Below, in pieces: positions 50,530-58,725 of a DNA stretch of 64,000 nt. The stretch's first letter is position 1; each line of letters starts with the position of its first letter. Below the pieces are notes generated by a model that saw nothing but the letters and a program-made list of their open reading frames with translations, was not told the origin of the DNA and searched no databases. The DNA lies in contig DPOU01000008.1 in the NCBI GenBank assembly GCA_003539625.1, positions 1 to 64,000 of the forward strand. Direction: 5' to 3'. Origin of the DNA: Acholeplasmatales bacterium (GTDB taxonomy: Bacteria > Bacillota_I > Bacilli_A > ML615J-28 > CAG-313). The translations under genes were made by a program, and so were the position numbers.

Positions 50530-50692
50530 AATTCACCTCAAAGTTATTTTATCATATAAAAGGATAAAAATCAATAGAAAATGAAATGTAAAAGGGAAAA
50601 TAAATTTTCATAGACAAATGATATGACTTTTTTTGTATTTTTTAGTATAATATTAAAATTGTAAAGAATATAAGAAAAAGAGGTAGTAGTAT

Positions 50693-51283
50693 ATGGATTT
50701 AAAAAGTAAAGATGGATGGTTAGAGGTTGTTTGTGGCTGTATGTTTGCGGGAAAAACTGAAGAATTAATTAGACGTATTAACCGTATAAAATATGCTAAA
50801 AAAGATATAATCGTTTTTAAACCAATAATTGATGATAGATATGATAAAAAACAAGTAGTTTCACATTCAAATCAACGTGTAGATTCAATCCCTGTAAAAG
50901 ACTCAACTGAAGTATTACAACATATAAAAAAACTACCTTATGCGGTGGCATTTGATGAAGCACAATTCTTTGATGCTGGCTTAATTGAAATTATTGAAAG
51001 ACTTGCTAATTCTGGCGTAAGAGTAATTGTAGCAGGATTAGACCAAGACTTTAGAGGGAATCCATTTGGCATTATGCCTGAACTTATGGCAAGAGCTGAG
51101 TACGTTACTAAACTTCAAGGTATATGTATGGTTTGTGGTGACCCCGCAACTCGCACTCAACGTTTGATAAATGGTCATCCAGCAGATTATGATGATCCAA
51201 CAATTTTAGTTAGCGCATCTGAAAAATACGAATCGCGTTGTAGACACTGTCACCAAGTTCCTCATCGTGCATATGAAAAATAA
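50693..51283 (+). CDS. tdk: Thymidine kinase
   Basis: 196 aa, AGAGGT site. P-loop GCMFAGKTEEL at about 15-25, DEAQFF (lid/metal motif) near 87, the zinc Cys pairs CMVCGDPATRTQR and CRHC, and LINGHPADYDDPTILVSASE with the substrate lasso region. This is the type II (TK1-like) enzyme phosphorylating thymidine in the salvage pathway. tadA overlaps its end by 11 nt, so the two are translationally coupled. Confidence 0.95.
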   Translation: MDLKSKDGWLEVVCGCMFAGKTEELIRRINRIKYAKKDIIVFKPIIDDRYDKKQVVSHSNQRVDSIPVKDSTEVLQHIKKLPYAVAFDEAQFFDAGLIEIIERLANSGVRVIVAGLDQDFRGNPFGIMPELMARAEYVTKLQGICMVCGDPATRTQRLINGHPADYDDPTILVSASEKYESRCRHCHQVPHRAYEK

Positions 51284-51728
51284 AGATGATAATTATTATA
51301 TGAGCTTAGCTTTAAAAGAAGCAAGTAAAGCTTATTTAGAAGATGAAGTACCTGTCGGTGCTGTTCTTGTAGTAGGTGATAAAGTAATTGCTAAAGCACA
51401 TAATGAGAGGCAAAAAAAGCATGATGTTTTAGGACATGCAGAAGTGAAGGTAATTCAAAAAGCCTCAAAGAAATTAAACGCTTGGATCTTAGATAATGCA
51501 ACATTATATGTTACATTAGAACCATGTCTTATGTGTGCGGGTGCTATTCTTCAAGCAAGAATAAAAAGAGTTGTCTTCGCAACGAAAGAACCAAAGTTTG
51601 GCGTAGTTGAAAGTAAAATGAAAATTTTTGACGAAAAGTTTAATCACAAGGTTGAAGTAACAGGAGGAGTTCTTGAAGAAAAATCAAGTGATTTATTAAA
51701 GCAATTCTTTAAATCAAAAAGATCATAA
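51273..51728 (+). CDS. tadA: tRNA-specific adenosine deaminase
   Basis: 151 aa from the ATG at 51273 within tdk; a GTG at 51267 is less likely. DNYYMSLALKEASKAYLEDE then VPVGAVLVVGDKVIAKAHNE is the family start. The zinc and catalytic site is HAEVKVIQKASKK with PCLMCAGAILQARI. TadA converts adenosine 34 of tRNA-Arg(ACG) to inosine. The SRP RNA gene follows, an order often seen in Bacillota. Confidence 0.95.
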   Translation: MKNKDDNYYMSLALKEASKAYLEDEVPVGAVLVVGDKVIAKAHNERQKKHDVLGHAEVKVIQKASKKLNAWILDNATLYVTLEPCLMCAGAILQARIKRVVFATKEPKFGVVESKMKIFDEKFNHKVEVTGGVLEEKSSDLLKQFFKSKRS

Positions 51729-51755
51729 AAAAGAAAAAACTACCATTTTAAAAAA

Positions 51756-51784
51756 TTGACAAAATTAAAAAAATATAGTATAAT
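51756..51784 (+). promoter_or_regulatory. Consensus promoter of the SRP RNA
   Basis: TTGACA, 17-bp spacer, TATAAT: exact consensus, as expected for a highly expressed stable RNA. Confidence 0.92.
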
Positions 51785-51790
51785 GCTATT

Positions 51791-51905
51791 GTAATCTCAA
51801 CTTAGATACCTTCATCCAAGGTTCCATGGTGAACCAGGTCAGGTCTTGATCGAAGCAGCCTTAAGCTTATGTAACTTGTGGGTGGGGGGATCTAAGTTGA
51901 GATTT
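51791..51905 (+). ncRNA. ffs: Signal recognition particle RNA (short bacterial type)
   Basis: About 110 nt. The 5' TCTCAACTTAGAT (51795-51807) pairs perfectly with the 3' ATCTAAGTTGAGA (51890-51902), forming the closing helix and, with TTTT after it, the terminator. The domain IV core AACCAGGTCAGGTC, then GAAGCAGCC, is the Ffh-binding hallmark. The six apical bases are TTGATC where E. coli has CGGAAG and B. subtilis CTGACG. It assembles with Ffh to target membrane proteins. Confidence 0.95.
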
Positions 51906-51925
51906 TAACATATATGGAGGTAGAC

Positions 51926-53701
51926 ATGAAGAGAAAAACATTATATTTAATGATAGCGTTAATATTGATTTCTAGTATGTTAACTAGTTGTAAAAAGGAA
52001 AAATATACCATTACTTATGAAAATGGTAGTGATATAAATACCATTACGATAGATGGTGGTAGTCTTGCTACTAATAAAGAAGTTTCAAAAACAGGATATA
52101 GATTTATTGGTTGGTATGATGGCGATGTACAATTTGACTTTTCTAAACCAGTAAAGAAAGATACTAAATTAGTTGCCAAATTTGAAGCAATCAATTACCA
52201 AATAACATATGAAAATGATGGTAACAGTGTAAATAATCCAACATCATATAATATAGAAACAGAAGACATAATTTTATTAAATCCTACCAAGGAAGGATAT
52301 AAATTTCTAGGTTGGTATGATGGTGATACTAAAGTAGAAAAAATTACTAAAGGGACAACTGGTGATATTAAACTTGTTGCTAGATTCCATGAGGCACACA
52401 AAGTAACAATTAAATGGGGTGCTGAATTTGAAGATGAAATAATATATGTAATTAATGGTGAATTGCTTGATGAACCTGAAACAAAGATTAGAGATGGCTA
52501 TGTACTTAAGTGTTTTGAACAAAATGGTAGAGAATACGATTTTGATAAAGAAGTATATAACGATATTGAACTTGTTGCGGTATGGCTAAAATATTATCAA
52601 ATAACTATTAATTGGAACGTTGATGATGCAAAAACCATAATCCAAGTGCCTGAAGGTGTAACATTAAAACAATTCGGTGCAATTGAAAAGCCAACAAAAG
52701 AAGGTTTTGTGTTTGCTAATTATTATGAAGATAAAAATTTAACTATTTTATTTGGCTTAGAAAAAGAAGTAACCAGCAATATGGAATTATATGCAAGATG
52801 GTATGAAAAATATACAATCAACTACGAATTAAATGGTGGCACTTGCACAGGATTAATATATGAATATACAGTGTTCGATAAAAAAACAAATATACCACTA
52901 GCTAAAAAAGAAGGATATTTCTTTAGAGGCTGGTACAATAATCCAGAATTTAATGGAAGTAGAATTTATCGATTTGATGATACAACTACTGGTAATTTTA
53001 CTCTTTTTGCAAAATGGGAAGAAGCTAATTTAAAAAATTCATACATAAGTTTCTTAGGTGATAGTATTTCAACTTATTACAGTTATACACCATTTACTAA
53101 TGAAGAAAATTCTTGTTATTATCCAAAATATCACGAATTAACAGTTGAGCAAACTTGGTGGATGATGACTAGAAATCAATTAGGCTGTAAACTAGGAATT
53201 AACAATTCATATAGCGGTACTTGTGTAATGAACAAGTACGGAAAAAATTCAACCGAAAACATTTCAAGATTAGAAAAATCGCGTAGACTTGATAATTTAC
53301 CACCTGACATTATGGTTGTATTTATGGGGATGAATGATTCACTTGCTGAAGGAGTAGGAGTTGCTCCAAGTGATTTCAAAACTTCATATCGAAATATGAT
53401 TAATAATATATATAAATTATATCCAGATGTTAAATTGTTCTTATGTACTATTAGCTTTGAAGTAAATAGAAATAGTCAAAGTTATTATGAAGAACACGTT
53501 AAAAATACAGCCGCACTAAATCAAGTAATAATTGATTTGTCAGTAGAATATAATTTACCACTTATTGATTTTAGAAATGCTTTCAATACACGTGATTACT
53601 TAGCTGATACTGTTCACCCTAATGTACTTGGTATGGCAGAATTAGCAAAAGTTGCAGTAGGCACAATTAGAGAGTATTTTGACAATTTAGAAAATAATTA
53701 A
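51926..53701 (+). CDS. InlB-repeat lipoprotein with SGNH hydrolase domain
   Basis: 591 aa from the ATG at 51926 (GGAGGTAG upstream; an ATG at 51914 overlaps the site). Lipobox MLTSC. Residues 25-370 hold about five InlB B-type repeats, each with GYxFxGWY and ending LVAKF, LVARF or LFAKW. The C-terminal SGNH/GDSL hydrolase has block I FLGDSIST with the Ser, block III FMGMNDS (Asn) and block V DTVHPN with the Asp and His. It is a surface esterase, probably deacetylating a polysaccharide or lipid. Its start is only about 20 nt after the SRP RNA. Confidence 0.9.
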   Translation: MKRKTLYLMIALILISSMLTSCKKEKYTITYENGSDINTITIDGGSLATNKEVSKTGYRFIGWYDGDVQFDFSKPVKKDTKLVAKFEAINYQITYENDGNSVNNPTSYNIETEDIILLNPTKEGYKFLGWYDGDTKVEKITKGTTGDIKLVARFHEAHKVTIKWGAEFEDEIIYVINGELLDEPETKIRDGYVLKCFEQNGREYDFDKEVYNDIELVAVWLKYYQITINWNVDDAKTIIQVPEGVTLKQFGAIEKPTKEGFVFANYYEDKNLTILFGLEKEVTSNMELYARWYEKYTINYELNGGTCTGLIYEYTVFDKKTNIPLAKKEGYFFRGWYNNPEFNGSRIYRFDDTTTGNFTLFAKWEEANLKNSYISFLGDSISTYYSYTPFTNEENSCYYPKYHELTVEQTWWMMTRNQLGCKLGINNSYSGTCVMNKYGKNSTENISRLEKSRRLDNLPPDIMVVFMGMNDSLAEGVGVAPSDFKTSYRNMINNIYKLYPDVKLFLCTISFEVNRNSQSYYEEHVKNTAALNQVIIDLSVEYNLPLIDFRNAFNTRDYLADTVHPNVLGMAELAKVAVGTIREYFDNLENN

Positions 53702-53720
53702 AGGAAAGTAGAAGAAACGA

Positions 53721-54383
53721 ATGAATAAAAATATATTAGTGCCAGTTATATCTTTTTGTATTTTTTTGCTATCAACAGTTACAAGTTATATTTTGAAAAA
53801 CTATACGTTAACTACTAAAGCATTATTAATAACTGCCGCAATCATAATTGCTATTAGCATCATAATTGCAATTGTTTTAAGAAAACTGGTAATTGGAAAA
53901 ATATTACCGATGATGCTAAATAGTATAGCATTGGGATTTGCGATTAGAGCTTGGCATATATATAAGGAATACGATTTGTCACTTATTGAAATATTATTAC
54001 CACTTATCATAATAATGGCATATCTATTAATTATCATTGCTATTTCCAACATTCCAGTTGTAAAAAATAATGATACTTTATTTGGTATACTTATCACAAT
54101 AATATTTGTATCTACTATTGTTGCATATATCATAATAGTCAACAATGTAAAAACAAATTGGTTCTCAACCTTTGGTTATTATTTAATTGTTCAAATAGGA
54201 ATAATAATAGGATATTTTGTAATTAGAGAAGGCGATGAAAATATTATTGATGTAATGTTGTATTCTTCATATACGGTAATAATAGTTGTTATAATCATTG
54301 CCATCATTATTGGAGGAGCCGATTCATTAGATTTAGATGTTCCTGTTAATGGCGAAGGAAAAAAGAAAAAGAAAAATGTTTAA
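53721..54383 (+). CDS. Seven-helix membrane protein, unknown
   Basis: 220 aa, almost entirely hydrophobic with about seven helices (VPVISFCIFLLSTVTSYIL, ALLITAAIIIAISIIIAIVL, ILLPLIIIMAYLLIIIAI, TLFGILITIIFVSTIVAYII, and others), ending in a Lys-rich cytoplasmic tail (GEGKKKKKNV). No family recognised. It starts 19 bp after the SGNH lipoprotein and is followed by a terminator, so it belongs to the same transcription unit. Confidence 0.6.
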   Translation: MNKNILVPVISFCIFLLSTVTSYILKNYTLTTKALLITAAIIIAISIIIAIVLRKLVIGKILPMMLNSIALGFAIRAWHIYKEYDLSLIEILLPLIIIMAYLLIIIAISNIPVVKNNDTLFGILITIIFVSTIVAYIIIVNNVKTNWFSTFGYYLIVQIGIIIGYFVIREGDENIIDVMLYSSYTVIIVVIIIAIIIGGADSLDLDVPVNGEGKKKKKNV

Positions 54384-54387
54384 AACT

Positions 54388-54413
54388 AAACTACTCTTTT
54401 GAGTAGTTTTTTT
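54388..54413 (+). terminator. Terminator after 53721 gene
   Basis: AAACTACTC and GAGTAGTTT stem, TTTT loop, T7. Confidence 0.92.
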
Positions 54414-54465
54414 ACGTAAAAAAAATTCCCCATCGTAGTATTTATGAGAAAGGGGAGGACTTTAC

Positions 54466-56454
54466 ATGAAAAAAATTTATTTACTTATATTATGTGCAAT
54501 AAACTTATTAGTTTTTTGTACAATATCTAAAAGAATATTTGCAAGTGTAGATATTCAAAATGTTAAAAAAACAATGATTGCTGAGGTTGGTAGTATAAAA
54601 CCTAAAGACTTAGAATATGAAGGTTACCAAATAGTTTCATCAAATATTAACTTTAATAGAAGTGGTGATTATCAAGTCGTATATAGAAATGAAGAAACAA
54701 ATAATAGTTGCTTTAAAATAGTAAAACTAAAGGATAAAAAAGACTTAGAAGGACAAATCTCTTATGCTAAAACTACTAATCTAGAAATAGGGGGAATAAC
54801 AAATGGTACTTTTCAAAAGGTAATTAAAGATAATCAAAATAACTATTATATTGCGTATATAAATGAAGTAATAATAGATCAAGAAGAATTGTATGATATT
54901 TGTGTTGCCAAGATATATGATAATACAATAATATATCAAAAAACTATTTTCGAAAAAGAAAAAGGTTTAATTGTTGATATGTTAGTTGATGAAGACAAGT
55001 TAGTTATTCTACTTGAAAAAGAAGGAACTAGTAAAACAAATGATGTATTTCTATATATTTTAGATGATAAAGGTGAAATACTAAATTTTCAACAGTTTAT
55101 TGGAAGTGGCATAAATCATGCAATAAAATTATTACAAGATATTACATCCTATTACATTGTAGGTGAAACAACATCTACCGATTATGATTATAATTTTTCA
55201 CACAAATATAGATGTGGGGTTGTTTTTATTGTCGATAAAGAGCAGCCAGAACGTTTTACATATTATTCAGTTATTGATGAGAACTATGATGTTACTGTAA
55301 ACGATGCTTGTATATGCGATGACAAACTGTATGTTTCAACTACTATATATAATAAGGAAATAAGAGCTCGCCAATTAGAACTATATGTATTCGATAATAT
55401 TAGATATGAGTATTATGATAAATCATTATTATTTATAACATTGACAAAAACATTGCTGAAAATGAGTTGTGATAATAATGATCAATTAGTAATGGTGTTT
55501 GAAGACTATGATGAAGAAAAATCTGGTATGTCACAATATGTATATATAGTAGATCAAATGCTAAACAAAACATTAGTGTATAAAACAAATTGTTATCGAG
55601 CAGAAAATACCAATTTAGTAGATTTTGTAGCAGTAGATAATAATGATTATATCTTTTTGTATCATTTATATAATTCAAAAGAACTCAACAAATATGGTTA
55701 TTTATACCAAGTAGTTAGCAATAATAAAGTATTATTTGAAATTGAAAAATATAGCGAGAATGATTCAATTGGAGGTCTTGTTGAAAATAACTATGACGAA
55801 TTAATATTTAATAATAGAAATAGTTTGAAAATTGATGGTATAGATTATAGCTATTTAAATTCGCATGGGACATTAGTTATCAACAATCCTAGTGATACAA
55901 TTACTTTACCAGTATTGTATGCGGGGGGAGAAAAATGCCAAATAGATGAAGAAAAATCAACCATTATTTCGCCAACTAGTCAGTTTGGATCATATATTGC
56001 AAGATATTATTTTACTAATAAAGATATTGAATATATTTACATAGAAAATATAAGAATTAACCCCTATTGTAATCTTAGAGATAAAGGGCTATATGATACT
56101 GATGTTAAAATTAATTTCAATGGGACAGCTACTCTTAATCATCAAAGCATTGAATCAGGTTATGAAATATCTAAACCAGGTAGTTATACATTAGAACTAA
56201 AGGGCAAAGATGATGAAAAATTTGAAATAAATTTTGAAGTTGCAAATATATCAAATCGTGAAATTATTGAAGATGATATCGTGCCGGAGATAGAAGAAAT
56301 TAAAACAAGAGATGACAAAGAAATAAAAAAAGCTATCATAGAAGAAAGTATAGATCTTAATGATATTAAGAAGAAAACTAAAAACAATTTGTGGTATGTA
56401 CTACTACCAATTGCTTTTGCCATAGCATTTGTTTTAGTACTTAAAAAGAGGTAA
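54466..56454 (+). CDS. Large surface-anchored protein, paralogue 1
   Basis: 662 aa. N-terminal signal peptide (IYLLILCAINLLVFCTISKR) and a C-terminal membrane anchor (NLWYVLLPIAFAIAFVLVLKKR). Residues about 30-480 form many short strands (YIAYINEVIIDQEELYDICV, QFIGSGINHAI, YYIVGETTSTDYDYNFS), suggesting a propeller-like domain. An Ig-like domain precedes the anchor (GLYDTDVKINFNGTATLNHQ...GSYTLELKGKDDEKFEINF). Strong GGGGAGG site, which could pair with TTCCCC 20 nt upstream. No catalytic motif or LPxTG; function unknown. Confidence 0.7.
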   Translation: MKKIYLLILCAINLLVFCTISKRIFASVDIQNVKKTMIAEVGSIKPKDLEYEGYQIVSSNINFNRSGDYQVVYRNEETNNSCFKIVKLKDKKDLEGQISYAKTTNLEIGGITNGTFQKVIKDNQNNYYIAYINEVIIDQEELYDICVAKIYDNTIIYQKTIFEKEKGLIVDMLVDEDKLVILLEKEGTSKTNDVFLYILDDKGEILNFQQFIGSGINHAIKLLQDITSYYIVGETTSTDYDYNFSHKYRCGVVFIVDKEQPERFTYYSVIDENYDVTVNDACICDDKLYVSTTIYNKEIRARQLELYVFDNIRYEYYDKSLLFITLTKTLLKMSCDNNDQLVMVFEDYDEEKSGMSQYVYIVDQMLNKTLVYKTNCYRAENTNLVDFVAVDNNDYIFLYHLYNSKELNKYGYLYQVVSNNKVLFEIEKYSENDSIGGLVENNYDELIFNNRNSLKIDGIDYSYLNSHGTLVINNPSDTITLPVLYAGGEKCQIDEEKSTIISPTSQFGSYIARYYFTNKDIEYIYIENIRINPYCNLRDKGLYDTDVKINFNGTATLNHQSIESGYEISKPGSYTLELKGKDDEKFEINFEVANISNREIIEDDIVPEIEEIKTRDDKEIKKAIIEESIDLNDIKKKTKNNLWYVLLPIAFAIAFVLVLKKR

Positions 56455-56458
56455 TAAT

Positions 56459-58654
56459 ATGAAGAAAAAACTATTCATAATTGCTATTCTTTTTAGTATT
56501 TTTTCGTTTATAAGTTTAAAAGCTCTTTCCTCAAAAGCCGCCAGTAATATTAACAAACCAATTGTTAATATAGTAGAAGAACAAAAAATAGTGAAAAATA
56601 ATATTCAAAAAATAATTGATAATAATGTCTACTTGGCAAATAATAATACATATTTTATTAATGAAAATATTATTATCGAAGGTAAAATAAATAATTATAT
56701 ATATAATAAAGATAGTATAATATTTACAATTAAAGAGTCAGATGGCACCATTATATGTAAATATAATCAAACATTAAAGGATAAACAATTAATTGATAAA
56801 CTACCAATAACCATTAATGACATGGTTGTTTATAATGAACAATTGATTGTTGTTGGGGAAGAAAAAAATGATGCATGCATTTACACATATACCATAGATG
56901 GTACACAAATAAACAAATATCAGTATGGTGGAAATGCTAAAGAAAGCTTTTTGAAAATTCAAATTAGTGGTAATTATATATATTTAATAGGTCAAAAAAA
57001 TGGAATAAGTGAGGGAAGTATATTCAAAAATGTCGGTAATGATGAGGATATAAAACCATTCATAATTAGAATGAATTCTTCATTTAAGATAGTAAATGAG
57101 TTTTATATTAATGAAAAAACAAAGCTCGAAAAGATAAAAAACTTTGCTTTTAATAGTAATATTAGCTTTACAATTGAAACTTTTGATAAACGATTTTTTC
57201 ACTACGAATTAGATAATGAATTAAAATTAATAAAGCATTATGAATTATTACCCCCAATCAAATATAAAGATATTACTAAATTAAACAATAATTGTTATTT
57301 ATTAGAAACACTTAATACTTACTATTTAGGATTTAAATTATCAAACTCTTGGCATTTAATTCCTTTAACTGATATTGATGAAATAAATTATACCAATTTA
57401 ATAAATGGTAATGTAATAATTACAAACTATTCTAATAATCAAATAAAAACATATAAAATTAGTGAATATCACATAGAGTATATCAATGACTTTATATATC
57501 AATATCCCTATTTAAATTATCAATCAACTAACCATTTCAAAGTTGAATCTTATCTTGAAGATTTGGAATTTATATATGATAGTGTTGCAAACCAATCGAT
57601 TAATCTCCAAAAATCAAATACTTATATTGCTAAGTACTATGCAATTAAACAAGATGGAACTAGGTTAGACATAGAAACTAACTATATTGTTCAGCCATTT
57701 ATTAATATAGTTGATGAAGGAGTTTATCCAGTAGGTTATAAATTATTGTTTACTGATGAAGTTATGGTAAATGATACCAAAGCTATAAATGGTGAATCAT
57801 TAAATAGTGTTGGAACCTATCAACTAAAACATAATGGTAAAAGTTATAAAATATATGTTAAAGAAAAAACATATCACAATTTTGATAAAGATTATCTAGA
57901 AGCTGATTACATATTAACAAAAGATGATAATGCAATATATAAAGTAATTTTAAGCACTAATAAACAAATAAAAAGGGTCATAGTAAATGAAAAAGATTAT
58001 CCATTTATTCAAAACAATGATGAACTAATACTAAATTTTGCCTTGGGTGGTAATGATTTTATAAGTTATTACATAGATAGTGTAGTATTTAGTGATGATA
58101 CAACATTAAAAATAAATCAGTATTATAAACTAAAACGAGTATCAACCTACCCTATTTTAAAACTAACTTATGAAAATGACACTTTAAACTATCAAATCAA
58201 TGATGAAGATAAAACCATATTTGATGTTGTTGTTAAAATGTATAAAGAAACTACATTGTTAGAAGAAGTTCACACTTTTTTAGAAGATACTAATATTAAC
58301 TTTAATGTTGACGCAAACAAAGTTGAGGTATTGGTTAGATACCATTTGGAAGGAAAAACCATTGAAGAAGTTAACTTAATTGACTTAGTTGCAACCAAAA
58401 AATCAAAGAAGGATAATAATCTCGAATTAACCTTTGGAAAAAATAATGATATGATAGAAAACATAAAAATAAAAGTAAATGAAGACAGTTTAAAAGTAAA
58501 AAATGTGAGTGCCCAAAAAATTGACTTAACTAAAGCTTATCAAACTAACGACAATAAATTAATTTGTTATATTTCGATAATAATCACTATAATTCTTGCG
58601 ATAATTATTATTTCGGTAATTATTAGAAGACACATCAAAAAAAGCGAACATTAG
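56459..58654 (+). CDS. Large surface-anchored protein, paralogue 2
   Basis: 731 aa, 4 bp after paralogue 1 with AGAGGT. Same architecture: N-terminal signal peptide (LFIIAILFSIFSFISLKAL), a beta-rich body of about 400 residues including QISGNYIYLIGQKNGISEGS, an Ig-like domain (GVYPVGYKLLFTDEVMVND...GTYQLKHNGKSYKIYV), a further domain, then a C-terminal helix (LICYISIIITIILAIIIISV) and basic tail. The pair is co-transcribed and probably forms a surface complex. Function unknown. Confidence 0.7.
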   Translation: MKKKLFIIAILFSIFSFISLKALSSKAASNINKPIVNIVEEQKIVKNNIQKIIDNNVYLANNNTYFINENIIIEGKINNYIYNKDSIIFTIKESDGTIICKYNQTLKDKQLIDKLPITINDMVVYNEQLIVVGEEKNDACIYTYTIDGTQINKYQYGGNAKESFLKIQISGNYIYLIGQKNGISEGSIFKNVGNDEDIKPFIIRMNSSFKIVNEFYINEKTKLEKIKNFAFNSNISFTIETFDKRFFHYELDNELKLIKHYELLPPIKYKDITKLNNNCYLLETLNTYYLGFKLSNSWHLIPLTDIDEINYTNLINGNVIITNYSNNQIKTYKISEYHIEYINDFIYQYPYLNYQSTNHFKVESYLEDLEFIYDSVANQSINLQKSNTYIAKYYAIKQDGTRLDIETNYIVQPFINIVDEGVYPVGYKLLFTDEVMVNDTKAINGESLNSVGTYQLKHNGKSYKIYVKEKTYHNFDKDYLEADYILTKDDNAIYKVILSTNKQIKRVIVNEKDYPFIQNNDELILNFALGGNDFISYYIDSVVFSDDTTLKINQYYKLKRVSTYPILKLTYENDTLNYQINDEDKTIFDVVVKMYKETTLLEEVHTFLEDTNINFNVDANKVEVLVRYHLEGKTIEEVNLIDLVATKKSKKDNNLELTFGKNNDMIENIKIKVNEDSLKVKNVSAQKIDLTKAYQTNDNKLICYISIIITIILAIIIISVIIRRHIKKSEH

Positions 58655-58671
58655 AAATTTTGCCGTTGTTC

Positions 58672-58700
58672 TTGTAAAAAAAATGCTAGTGTGGTATACT
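58672..58700 (+). promoter_or_regulatory. Promoter of dnaE operon
   Basis: TTGTAA, 17-bp spacer, TATACT, 25 bp before the dnaE start. Confidence 0.65.
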
Positions 58701-58725
58701 AACATTAAAGAAGGAGGCAGTAAGA

